Positions 24,509-32,791 of a DNA stretch of 64,000 nucleotides are shown here, one piece after another (positions within the stretch are counted from its first letter, which is position 1; the number at the start of each line of letters is the position of its first letter). The translations under genes were made by a program, and so were the position numbers. The DNA lies in contig CAZKNF010000002.1 of the NCBI GenBank assembly GCA_964554105.1, positions 57,724 to 121,723 of the forward strand, given 5' to 3'. The notes below the pieces were generated by a model, which ran no database searches, was not told the origin of the DNA, and saw only the letters and a list, made by a program, of their open reading frames with translations. This DNA is from CAZKNF01 sp964554105. GTDB lineage: Bacteria > Bacteroidota > Rhodothermia > Rhodothermales > VXPQ01.

Positions 24509-25006
24509 ATGTCTCCAGTCCAAACGAACGATTCGATCGAACAATCTGATGGGCCGGAGAGCCGGCTCTCCCCAGGCCTTCGCCGCGCCTTCACCACGTC
24601 ACAGCGTGCGGCGAAACACGTGCTGCGGCGCAGATTTCGTCTGCTGAGGCTGCTCAAAACAGCCTATGCGAAGCACGGCATCCAGAGCGATGCCATGGGA
24701 CGGGTCCGCGAAGATTTCAGTACGATGTTGCGGATGACGAGGGCCTGGACCTTTCGAGAGTACCGGACCGTGCCATGGAAGTCTCTCGTCTATATCGTAG
24801 GAGCCATCATCTATTTCGTCAATCCGATTGACCTTATTCCCGACGTGCTTGCGGGAATAGGTTTCGTCGATGATGCCGCCGTCATAGCCGCCGTCGTCCG
24901 CGCCGTGCACGATCAGCTCGAAACCTTCCGCCAATGGGAGGAGACGGCATCCGGTGACGTCGAGCTCCCGAATTCCGACACCGAACCCGCTTCGATGGCA
25001 GCCTGA
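24509..25006 (+). CDS. YkvA-family (DUF1232) protein
   Basis: A 165-residue protein whose core (about 90-140) is the DUF1232 signature: VYIVGAIIYFVNPIDLIPDV, then GIGFVDDAAVIAAVV. This forms one membrane-associated hairpin with the conserved P-x-D-x-x-P-D. The N-terminal 75 residues are basic and helical. The molecular function of the family is unknown. Start is the ATG at 24509. It is convergent with an MscS channel gene, 16 bases between stops. Confidence 0.88.
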   Translation: MSPVQTNDSIEQSDGPESRLSPGLRRAFTTSQRAAKHVLRRRFRLLRLLKTAYAKHGIQSDAMGRVREDFSTMLRMTRAWTFREYRTVPWKSLVYIVGAIIYFVNPIDLIPDVLAGIGFVDDAAVIAAVVRAVHDQLETFRQWEETASGDVELPNSDTEPASMAA

Positions 25007-25022
25007 CAACCTTCGTACGCGG

Positions 25023-26165
25023 TCACTTCGCCACCTGAGATGCGCCCGGTGCCTCTGCAAGGTCACCTACGCGCGCAGCGTCTGCATTCTCTTCTCCGTC
25101 GGCCCCGGACACGAAGATCGTTCGTGTGGGATACGCAAAGTCCACACCCATCTTCTCGAATCGTTCGAACAGCGCGAGGTTGATTGTCTGCTGTCGATCC
25201 ATATAGGTATTGTAATCCGGGACCAGCACGAAGTACACCACCTCGAAGTCAAGAGACGAGTCGCCGAATGCATTAAAATGCGCCCGGTCGAACCGCGTGT
25301 CGTCGAGTGATTCGATGATCTCGCGAACGATCGCGGGGATTTCTACGAGGTGCGCACTCGAGGTCTGGTACACCACGCCGAAGGAAAACAAGATCCGGCG
25401 CTCGAACATGCGCTTAAAATTACGGATGCGGCTGCTGAGCAGATCGCTGTTGGAAATGATGATCTGCTCGCCCGAGAGACTCCGGAGGCGCGTGGTCTTG
25501 AGTCCGATCTGCTCTACGGTGCCCACATATTCCCCGAGATTGAGGAAGTCTCCGACGACAAACGGCTTATCGAGAACGATCGACAGCGAAGCGAAAAGAT
25601 CCCCCAAAACGTTCTGAAGCGCCAGCGCGATCGCGATACCGCCTATGCCGAGACCGGCGACCAGCGCCGTAACATCGACTCCGAAATTGTCCAGGGCGAG
25701 AAGGAGGATGATCGTATAGAGGAGCAGCCTGGCGACGAACCCTACCGCTTGCATCGTCGTGACCGCAGCCGCGTCTGTTTCCAGCTTGCGTTCCCTGTAC
25801 CTCGAGACCCAATCAGTTATGAGATGATTTCCCCACGAAATGGCCTGTAGAAGCAGGAGTACGAAGGCGACTCTAGAGATATACAGCGTCACGGTCTCGC
25901 CGACCGGCGCGACGGACACGGCCACATAGAGGGCGAGCGCGATGATGAAATAGAACTTTGTCGCCCTGAGCACTGAGACCAGCACGTCGTCAACGACGTT
26001 CGTCGTACGGTCGGCTATCCTTGCCAATCGCCAGACGAGAATTTTCCGCACCAGCAAGATCGCCCCGATCGCGGCCGCCCACACCGCCAGCATTATCAGC
26101 CAGGAACGGATATTCGCGCCGAGAAATGTATAATCGAGAACGTCTGTAGTAATATTTTCGAGCAT
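25023..26165 (-). CDS. MscS-family mechanosensitive ion channel
   Basis: A 380-residue small-conductance-type channel. Three or four membrane helices fill residues about 20-190. The pore helix is the glycine/alanine-rich VTALVAGLGIGGIAIALALQ (about 172-191), followed by the conserved NVLGDLFASLSIVLDKPFVVGD of the beta domain. The remaining residues form the MscS cytoplasmic vestibule. It should release osmolytes on hypo-osmotic shock. The ATG at 26165 (MLENITTD) is chosen; the frame extends 30 residues further upstream without membrane or family similarity. It is divergent from a small unknown gene. Confidence 0.92.
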   Translation of the reverse strand: MLENITTDVLDYTFLGANIRSWLIMLAVWAAAIGAILLVRKILVWRLARIADRTTNVVDDVLVSVLRATKFYFIIALALYVAVSVAPVGETVTLYISRVAFVLLLLQAISWGNHLITDWVSRYRERKLETDAAAVTTMQAVGFVARLLLYTIILLLALDNFGVDVTALVAGLGIGGIAIALALQNVLGDLFASLSIVLDKPFVVGDFLNLGEYVGTVEQIGLKTTRLRSLSGEQIIISNSDLLSSRIRNFKRMFERRILFSFGVVYQTSSAHLVEIPAIVREIIESLDDTRFDRAHFNAFGDSSLDFEVVYFVLVPDYNTYMDRQQTINLALFERFEKMGVDFAYPTRTIFVSGADGEENADAARVGDLAEAPGASQVAK

Positions 26166-26325
26166 GAACAACGTATTGTAAGTGCGATGAAAGGAATTCC
26201 TAAGGGCAACGTCGCCCGAAGGAACCCTCCGAAAACAGAAAGGTTGACGCGGCAATTTTCATGGCGCGACAGCGACTCGAGCAACTTCCAGACAACCTAC
26301 AATACGCGCCCGGTTGTCCTTTGCC

Positions 26326-26332
26326 GGAGAGG
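26326..26332 (+). promoter_or_regulatory. Shine-Dalgarno deciding the start at 26339
   Basis: GGAGAGG lies six bases before the ATG at 26339 and supports that start over the in-frame ATG at 26261. Confidence 0.55.
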
Positions 26333-26338
26333 AAATTA

Positions 26339-26758
26339 ATGGAACCCACAAGCGAACGCGATACACAGGAGCGTAAAATCGGACCGTCGGTGTCAAGGGA
26401 CAAGTGGGCGAATCATGCTCGCATCAAATTGTCCCGAGGCTACGTACTTATCGTGGGTACAACGCGCAAGAACGCCAATTTCTACTCAAAAGAAAAAGGC
26501 TATGAAATGTGTGCCTACGACGTGGCGCGTCGAATGATTAAAGACGGCATTGTTCACAAGGTCCGGGATCATCCACTTGGCGAGGTATATGAGCTCGCGA
26601 ACGTTGCCGACGTCGTTGATCCGCGCCGGTCCACCGGTGCATCAATATCCGTGGACGACGATGTCGAAGCTCTGCTCAATGATCTCGACGTCGACGCCGG
26701 AAGCCTATCCGTAGAGCCCGACGAGGAATCCGGGTCCACAACGGAGGACGCTCTCTGA
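26339..26758 (+). CDS. conserved-looking hypothetical protein
   Basis: A 139-residue protein I do not recognise. The first 90 residues are basic and ordered-looking: RDKWANHARIKLSRGYVLIV, GTTRKNANFYSKEKGYEMCA, then YDVARRMIKDGIVHKVRDHP. The last 45 residues are acidic (VDDDVEALLNDLDVDAG and EPDEESGS), a polar/acidic tail common in salt-adapted bacteria. No signal peptide or membrane helix is seen, so it is probably cytoplasmic. The start at 26339 is supported by GGAGAGG upstream. It is divergent from the MscS channel and convergent with the GCS2-CBS gene, 11 bases between stops. Confidence 0.65.
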   Translation: MEPTSERDTQERKIGPSVSRDKWANHARIKLSRGYVLIVGTTRKNANFYSKEKGYEMCAYDVARRMIKDGIVHKVRDHPLGEVYELANVADVVDPRRSTGASISVDDDVEALLNDLDVDAGSLSVEPDEESGSTTEDAL

Positions 26759-26769
26759 GCCGTCCACTT

Positions 26770-28722
26770 TCACGCCTCTTCCGTTTTCAAGCTGTCGTCG
26801 AGGAGCTGTCCGGCGACGTGGATAAATTCCTGTTCCGTGATGAGGCCCACAAGACGACCCTCTCGCACCACGGGCAGTGAGCCGATCTTGTGCTTGCGCA
26901 TCACGTGAATTGCGTCGATGGTAGGCGTCTCGGGCGTCACCGAGATAGGATTTCTGATCATGATGTCCTTTACGGCGACGCCCTCTGTTTTCGCAGTGTC
27001 CGGTCCGTCGCCGCGCGCTGCATTCGATTTCTGATCCGTAAGATATCGTAAGAGACTGCGGTGCGTCACGAGTCCGACGAGTCGGTGCTCATTGTCCTCT
27101 ACCAGCACGTGTCGAATTCGCTGCCAGTCCATCAAGCAGGCTAGAAATTCGACGAGTTCCTCTTCATTTACGGTGAAGAGATCCGTGTTCATGTACTGCT
27201 CGACCCGCGTTCGCTCCATGCGCCTCGTCATATGGCCCTCGTGAAGCTTCGCGAGCGGCCACGTGTGCACGGGATCGCCGGTCGCCTGACGAGCGATCGA
27301 GGCCGCAACAACAGCGTGAAGCCGCTCGGAACGTGTACCTTCCATTTTCATCCCGGCCAGGGAATCAAGCTGCCATTGTGAGCCTGTCTGACGTGACTCC
27401 ACCCTCTCCGCTATAACGGAAAGATACCTGTCGATGTCGTCCGTATCGATTCCGGATGCCTCGAGCCCGGTCCGAGCAAGCGGAAGCAGCTCGCGGCAGA
27501 TCAAGTCGTGCGCCGGAATGCGCCGACCTTCCAGCCAGTTGAGCTGGGAGGCGAGCCCCAACCGCGCGGCAGCGATGAAATTGTACTTGGCGTCGTCGAA
27601 ATCCATCACACGGGTAATATCCGGATGCTCGCGCGATAAGCCACTTACCAGGCCGAACCAGAAGGCGGCATTGGCGACCTCGTCAACTGACGTCGGACCC
27701 GAAGGCAGAATTCGGTTCTCGATCCGGAGATGCGGGACCCCGTTCGTCATGCCGTAGCAGGCACGGTTCCACCGGTACACCGTTCCATTGTGCAACTGCA
27801 GTGCCTGGAGGCGCGGAATGTCCCCGCGCTGCAGGGTCTCGAACGGATCTTCGACATCGCCCGCCGTGAGAAGGACACGAAATCGCGAGATGTCCTCCTT
27901 GATGATCTCGAGCACTGAGTCGCGGACCCAACGACTGCCGAAATGCACGCGCGGACTCATCTCACGCATGTATAGATTCGAGCTCCGCGTGTCGACCGCC
28001 TGCTGAAATAGAGCTATCCGCGTCTCGCGCCAGAGCCGTTTGCCGAAGAGCGTCGGCGAGTTCGTTCCGGCAGCCAGAACTGGTGCCGCAACGGTCTGCG
28101 CAATGTTGTAGAGGCCGGCGAACTCATCCGGATGCACCTGGAAGTGCGTCTGGAAACTTGTATTGCACCCTTCCAGCGTAATGGTGTCGTGCTTGAAGAA
28201 GAGCTCGTCCGTTCCGCGGATCTGCAGCTCCGCCGGCCCGCCGCGCAGGCGCGTAATTGCATCGTTCAACGCAAAATACCGCGGCAGCGGCGTCATGTTG
28301 GCGAGCTTCAGATCCGATAGCGTGATGGTCGGAAGTATGCCCGCCATTATGGCGCGCGCTCCGACGTCTTCGACGAGCCGGTGGACCTGTTCCATCACAT
28401 CGTCAATTTGCCGTTCCATCCGCCGCAGGCAGTCACCCTCGAACACGACGGGATCGAGATTGAACTCCAGATTGAATCTCATCAACTCGGCAACGAGCCG
28501 AGGATCCTCATTCTTTTCGAGCACCTTTTCGACGACCGGAGCAGGCTGCCACCGTTCGTCGACGAGAAAGAGCTCCTGCTCCGCCCCTATCCGGCGAACG
28601 CCGCGCTCGAACATGTCCTCCTCGAGCATGTACTCCAGAGCCCGCACATCCTGGATGAGCTGCCGGGTGAACTGACGAATTGCGGACTGTGCCGCTTCCT
28701 GGTCCACGTCATGTTGTCCCAT
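26770..28722 (-). CDS. GCS2-type glutamate-cysteine ligase-like protein fused to paired CBS domains
   Basis: A 650-residue two-part protein. Residues about 1-480 belong to the carboxylate-amine ligase/glutamate-cysteine ligase 2 family: RRIGAEQELFLVDERWQPAP holds the catalytic acidic residues, ELMRFNLEFNLDPVVFEGD follows, and the HLRIENRILPSGPTSVDEVA block is conserved. Residues about 495-645 are two CBS domains (DWQRIRHVLVEDNEHRLVGL; RNPISVTPETPTIDAIHVMR, KIGSLPVVREGRLVGLITEQ), which in other proteins bind adenine nucleotides. It probably forms a gamma-glutamyl amide under nucleotide control, but the amine is unknown. The ATG at 28722 is preferred over a GTG at 28731. Confidence 0.83.
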   Translation of the reverse strand: MGQHDVDQEAAQSAIRQFTRQLIQDVRALEYMLEEDMFERGVRRIGAEQELFLVDERWQPAPVVEKVLEKNEDPRLVAELMRFNLEFNLDPVVFEGDCLRRMERQIDDVMEQVHRLVEDVGARAIMAGILPTITLSDLKLANMTPLPRYFALNDAITRLRGGPAELQIRGTDELFFKHDTITLEGCNTSFQTHFQVHPDEFAGLYNIAQTVAAPVLAAGTNSPTLFGKRLWRETRIALFQQAVDTRSSNLYMREMSPRVHFGSRWVRDSVLEIIKEDISRFRVLLTAGDVEDPFETLQRGDIPRLQALQLHNGTVYRWNRACYGMTNGVPHLRIENRILPSGPTSVDEVANAAFWFGLVSGLSREHPDITRVMDFDDAKYNFIAAARLGLASQLNWLEGRRIPAHDLICRELLPLARTGLEASGIDTDDIDRYLSVIAERVESRQTGSQWQLDSLAGMKMEGTRSERLHAVVAASIARQATGDPVHTWPLAKLHEGHMTRRMERTRVEQYMNTDLFTVNEEELVEFLACLMDWQRIRHVLVEDNEHRLVGLVTHRSLLRYLTDQKSNAARGDGPDTAKTEGVAVKDIMIRNPISVTPETPTIDAIHVMRKHKIGSLPVVREGRLVGLITEQEFIHVAGQLLDDSLKTEEA

Positions 28723-28868
28723 TGCGTTCACGTTGGGCGGCGCACGCCCGACGATACCTCGGATAATAACTCATAGAAGCCACTGCTGGATAGCGTCATA
28801 ATACGCGACGGAAACCTCTAATTCCGGTTCACGTTTTGTCCAGAGCACATCCAGGGGTACGATTCGCG

Positions 28869-30644
28869 ATGATGTTACACAGCCGACGCAGAGTATTTTC
28901 GCACTGGTGGACCGTCGCCGCGTTCGTAGCCATTGCGGGCTGCGCCACCACGACAGCCCCTTCGAAGAGCTCGCAAGTCGACGCAGAATTGCAGGCGTCG
29001 CCTCACGAGCATGATTTGCTCTCTAAGCAGGAGCAAGCGAAAAGAGTTTTCATCCGGGCCATGACGGAGGCGCACATCGGCAACCATGAAGCGGCCATTG
29101 ATCTGTATGCACGAGCGCTGAGGCTCACACCGGACGCAGCAGCCGTACTATCGGCCGCCGCCGAATCGCACGAAGCACTCGGAGATGAGACCAGTGCCGG
29201 CTACCACGCCCGCCGCGCGCGAGAAATCGAACCTGATAATCCGCACTTCCACTCGCAGCTCGCCCAGCTCTATCTTTCCCGCGGTGAGACGGACCGCGCC
29301 GCGTCGGTCTACGAAGAGATGCGATCGCGCTTTCCCGAGAATCTCGATGTTCTATACGAGCTGGCGCGCATTTATACGATCGGGGGAGAATATGAACGTG
29401 CTATCGAGGCGTATCGGGTCCTCAGAAATGAGCTCGGGGGCGACCGCGACATCGAACAGGAAATGTTGCATCTGTACGGACGCCTCGGCGATGATTCCGG
29501 AATGGAAAGCTTCCTGCAGAAAATAGTCGAGGAGCGACCGCACGATGCTGAGCTGCGGCGAATGCTCGGGGAAATGTACGCGCGTCAGGATCGAGGCGCA
29601 GACGCCGCGAGGCAATTGGAGGCGGCCCTCGAACTGAATCCCGGAGATGTCGGGACGCTGCTTGCACTCTCCGATCTGTATCGTGATCTCGGCCAGGCCG
29701 GCAGTGCCGACTCCCTGCTCGAGCGGGCAGTCCGAGTCGAGGCATCCACGCCCGAAGAGCTGCTGGCGCAAGCAGCCCCATTGTATGCACGCGCAGAAAC
29801 AGACCTCGATGCCCGTCGCGCCGCCGAACAGCTCGTGGAACGTGCGCTGGAAATGGATCCGGAAAACGCCGAAGCGCTGATAATGCTAGGAGACATCCGA
29901 CTCAGCGGCGGCGACGCCGAAGAAGCGGGCAGCTTGCTGTACCGGGCGCTCGAGCAGAACCCGCGTGATCCTCAGCTGTGGATTCAGGCCGCGGGTGCCT
30001 TTCTCGAGTCCGGCAACCAGGAGCGAGCGATTGAAGTGGCCGACGAGGGGCTCCTCCTCTTCCCTGGCTACCTGCCGCTGCTGCGCCTGTCGGGATATGC
30101 GTTGATGGACATCTACGATAATCGCGGGGCCATCGCCCGGTTCGAGGAAGCGACGCGCATCATCCGAGAAGATCGCTCTGAGGCCGAGACGGAACTGGCG
30201 CATCTACTGGGTGCCCTCGGATTGCTCTATATGCGGGTAGACGACTTCGATTCCGCCGATGAAGCCTATGAGGAGGCGATCGCATCCGACCCGAACAACG
30301 CCGGCATTCTCAACAATTATGCGTTCAGCCTGGCCGATCGAGGCATCCGGCTGGAGTACGCCGAAGAGCTTGCCGAACGGGCAGTCGAACTGGAACCCGA
30401 GTCCGCCGCATTTCTGGATACCCTCGGCTGGGTGTATTACAAACGCGGCGACCACGAATCGGCACGACAATGGCTCTCGCGTGCTGCGCAAAGCGACGGC
30501 GCATCCGCCGCTGTATACGAGCATCTGGGAGATGCTCTCGACGCCCTCGGCGCGACCGCCGAAGCGCGTGACGCCTGGAACCAGGCATTCGAAATGAACC
30601 CGGAAAGCACGTCTATTATGCGCAAACTCGGAGGCAATCCGTAG
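28869..30644 (+). CDS. TPR-repeat lipoprotein
   Basis: A 591-residue predicted lipoprotein. The ATG at 28869 starts a signal (MMLHSRRRVFSHWWTVAAF) with lipobox VAIAGC; an upstream TTG at 28836 is rejected. The mature protein is almost entirely tetratricopeptide repeats, about 14 of them, with clear examples AIDLYARALRLTPDAAAVLS, DSADEAYEEAIASDPNNAGI and a final TAEARDAWNQAFEMNPES. It is followed 39 bases later by a DUF4292 lipoprotein and then an EnvC-like protein. This trio recurs in Bacteroidota and suggests a scaffold role in outer-membrane or cell-wall assembly, an inference from context. Confidence 0.85.
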   Translation: MMLHSRRRVFSHWWTVAAFVAIAGCATTTAPSKSSQVDAELQASPHEHDLLSKQEQAKRVFIRAMTEAHIGNHEAAIDLYARALRLTPDAAAVLSAAAESHEALGDETSAGYHARRAREIEPDNPHFHSQLAQLYLSRGETDRAASVYEEMRSRFPENLDVLYELARIYTIGGEYERAIEAYRVLRNELGGDRDIEQEMLHLYGRLGDDSGMESFLQKIVEERPHDAELRRMLGEMYARQDRGADAARQLEAALELNPGDVGTLLALSDLYRDLGQAGSADSLLERAVRVEASTPEELLAQAAPLYARAETDLDARRAAEQLVERALEMDPENAEALIMLGDIRLSGGDAEEAGSLLYRALEQNPRDPQLWIQAAGAFLESGNQERAIEVADEGLLLFPGYLPLLRLSGYALMDIYDNRGAIARFEEATRIIREDRSEAETELAHLLGALGLLYMRVDDFDSADEAYEEAIASDPNNAGILNNYAFSLADRGIRLEYAEELAERAVELEPESAAFLDTLGWVYYKRGDHESARQWLSRAAQSDGASAAVYEHLGDALDALGATAEARDAWNQAFEMNPESTSIMRKLGGNP

Positions 30645-30683
30645 GCACCGTTCCAACCTCTTCTATCCATTTCGCGCGTCTTT

Positions 30684-31478
30684 ATGCCCGACACGTCTCG
30701 TCTCGTTCGCAACACCCTCGCGGCAGTGGCGGTTTTGCTTCTGTATGGATGCTCCGGGCCCAGGCCCGCAGCGTTGGAGCGGGACCTCCCTTCCGGATTC
30801 CCAAACCATACTTTCGAGCAGATTCGGATGAGCCTGTTCGACGCCTTGCCGGATACCCTGCACTCGTTCCGAGCGAAGGCCAGTCTTGCAATCCGGTCCC
30901 CGGAGCGGAGCGGATCGTTCTCCGCGGAGATGCACGACCGGAAAGGGGATTCCCTGTACGTGAGCATCAGTCCAGGTCTGGGGATCGAAGCGGCGCGGGC
31001 ACTCGTCACCCCCGACAGTTTTTATTTCTTCGATAGGATAAAGGACCGGCTGCTCTACGGCTCGCTTGCGGAGGCAGGAGGCGTTCTCCCGGAGCCGTTT
31101 ACGTCTGAGGATCTCTTTCAGAATCTGCTCGGATTGATCGCGCCTCCCGGCGACGTCGATTTCAGCGTCGACGCTGATTCATCGTATTATCGACTGACCG
31201 ATCCGGCCGGACGGTTCACGTACACCGTAGATCCGGCCTTCTGGCGCGTCATCAAGATGACAGAGCACCGAGAGAACGGAACGCTTGTTGAAGAGAGATC
31301 CTTTTCGGAGTTCGATAGGTTCGGCGGCATCGTTTTGCCCCGACGGGTGGAATTTCGACGGCCCGAAGAGGAAAGTCGTGCCTCCCTCTACTATCGAAGC
31401 CTCACATTGAATCCGGAAAACCTGTCGTTCGACCTCAAAATTCGTGATTCGACCGACCGCATCCAAGCGTCCAGATAG
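30684..31478 (+). CDS. DUF4292 lipoprotein (LolB-like fold candidate)
   Basis: A 264-residue predicted lipoprotein with signal MPDTSRLVRNTLAAVAVLLL and lipobox LLYGC. The mature part matches DUF4292: LRAKASLAIR-type beta strands (FRAKASLAIRSPERSGSFSA), LYVSISPGLGIEAARALVTP, FFDRIKDRLLYGSL and a C-terminal FGGIVLPRRVEFRR. The order of strands, starting with an unfinished-barrel type A-x-I-R...F-x-A-E, resembles LolA/LolB, so it may receive lipoproteins at the outer membrane. This is inference, worth testing because LolB is often missing in this phylum. It lies between a TPR lipoprotein and an EnvC-like gene, 6 bases from the latter. Confidence 0.78.
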   Translation: MPDTSRLVRNTLAAVAVLLLYGCSGPRPAALERDLPSGFPNHTFEQIRMSLFDALPDTLHSFRAKASLAIRSPERSGSFSAEMHDRKGDSLYVSISPGLGIEAARALVTPDSFYFFDRIKDRLLYGSLAEAGGVLPEPFTSEDLFQNLLGLIAPPGDVDFSVDADSSYYRLTDPAGRFTYTVDPAFWRVIKMTEHRENGTLVEERSFSEFDRFGGIVLPRRVEFRRPEEESRASLYYRSLTLNPENLSFDLKIRDSTDRIQASR

Positions 31479-31484
31479 ATTCCA

Positions 31485-32687
31485 ATGGCACCCGTTCGAC
31501 GTCTCATCCTCACATGCCTGCTGCTCGGCTTCGTTGCGCCGGCATTGTGGGCCCAGGATCGCTCCGACCGCGAGACGACGGAAGCCCGGCTATCCGAGCT
31601 GAAGCAGCAGATCGAGGAGGATCAGCGCCGGCTGGTCGAGACCACGGAGGCAGAGCGTGCGACGATGGAGACGCTCCAGAGCCTGGACCGGCAGATCGCG
31701 CTTAGAGAGGAGCTCATCCGCAACTATCAGCGCCGCGTACGTCAGATCACCCACGAGTCCGATACGCTGCGAAATTCGCTCACGGATCTGGAATCGGATC
31801 TCGGGCGGCTGAAGCAGCAATACGCGACCCGAGCCACGCACGCATACAAGTATGGGCGGATGCATGATCTTGCGTTGATCTTCTCGTCGAAGTCGATCAA
31901 CCAGATGCTCGTGCGCGTCCGATATCTACATCGGTTTGCAGACAAGCGGCGCACGAAGCTGTCGGAAATTCTGCGCAAGGGCGATGAACTGCGGACTCGC
32001 CGAACAGAGCTGGAGGAGGTACTCGCCCGAAATGAGCTCCTTCTTCGCGAGGCAGAAAACGAGCAGCGGAATCTCGGTCAGCTTCAGCAGAATCGGCGCC
32101 GTGTAATCACGGAGCTTCGGCAGCAGCGCTCGTCGATCGAGCGTTCCATCGAAGAGAGTCAGGCTTCTGCACACGAGCTGGAGAGCCGAATCCGAGAACT
32201 TACGGCAGCGGCATCGACGCGCCGCCGAGTCGCCGAAGCCGCCGATCCAAGGGCTGCAGCCGAATTCGCCGCGATGACCGGTTCGTTTCAACAGAATCGA
32301 GGGCGTCTCCCGTGGCCTTCTTCCGGTGTCGTGAGCGAGCCGTACGGCGACATCATCAATCCCGTTTACGGTACGAAAACGCCGAATCCCGGTGTCATCA
32401 TCGAAACCTCGTCATCCGCCGAAGTCCGATCCATATTCGACGGCCAGATCATCGACATCTCACTACTACCGGAATACGGCACGTACGTCGTCATCGAGCA
32501 CGGTGAGTACAAGAGCGTATATTCCAACTTCTCGATGACGTACATCTCGGAGGGGGACCGGGTGACGGCCGGACAGGTCATCGGGCGCGCCGGCACGGAA
32601 GCCGAGCCGAAGGGTACTGCCCTGTTCTTCGCGCTGTTCAAAGACGGATCGCCCGTGGATCCCGTCCCGTGGCTGTCGCCGCGCTGA
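31485..32687 (+). CDS. EnvC-like murein hydrolase activator (coiled coil plus degenerate LytM)
   Basis: A 400-residue periplasmic protein: signal peptide (MAPVRRLILTCLLLGFVAPALWAQ), a long coiled coil (about 30-260, heptads rich in R, E, Q, L), and a C-terminal LytM domain (about 290-398). The LytM domain has lost the zinc ligands. The HxxxD position reads NPGVIIE, and the HxH position reads GTALFFALFKDGSPVDP. Degenerate LytM domains of this type activate cell-wall amidases rather than cut peptidoglycan themselves. It follows DUF4292 by six bases, so the two are co-transcribed. A daughter-cell separation role is inferred from EnvC. Confidence 0.88.
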   Translation: MAPVRRLILTCLLLGFVAPALWAQDRSDRETTEARLSELKQQIEEDQRRLVETTEAERATMETLQSLDRQIALREELIRNYQRRVRQITHESDTLRNSLTDLESDLGRLKQQYATRATHAYKYGRMHDLALIFSSKSINQMLVRVRYLHRFADKRRTKLSEILRKGDELRTRRTELEEVLARNELLLREAENEQRNLGQLQQNRRRVITELRQQRSSIERSIEESQASAHELESRIRELTAAASTRRRVAEAADPRAAAEFAAMTGSFQQNRGRLPWPSSGVVSEPYGDIINPVYGTKTPNPGVIIETSSSAEVRSIFDGQIIDISLLPEYGTYVVIEHGEYKSVYSNFSMTYISEGDRVTAGQVIGRAGTEAEPKGTALFFALFKDGSPVDPVPWLSPR

Positions 32688-32791
32688 CGGTTTTCATAAA
32701 AAGCTTACCTCGTCCGGCGACAACCGACGGTGCGCCATAGTATTTTCTGGTGACTTCCACGATCCATGGACAATCACCCGGATACTAGACT

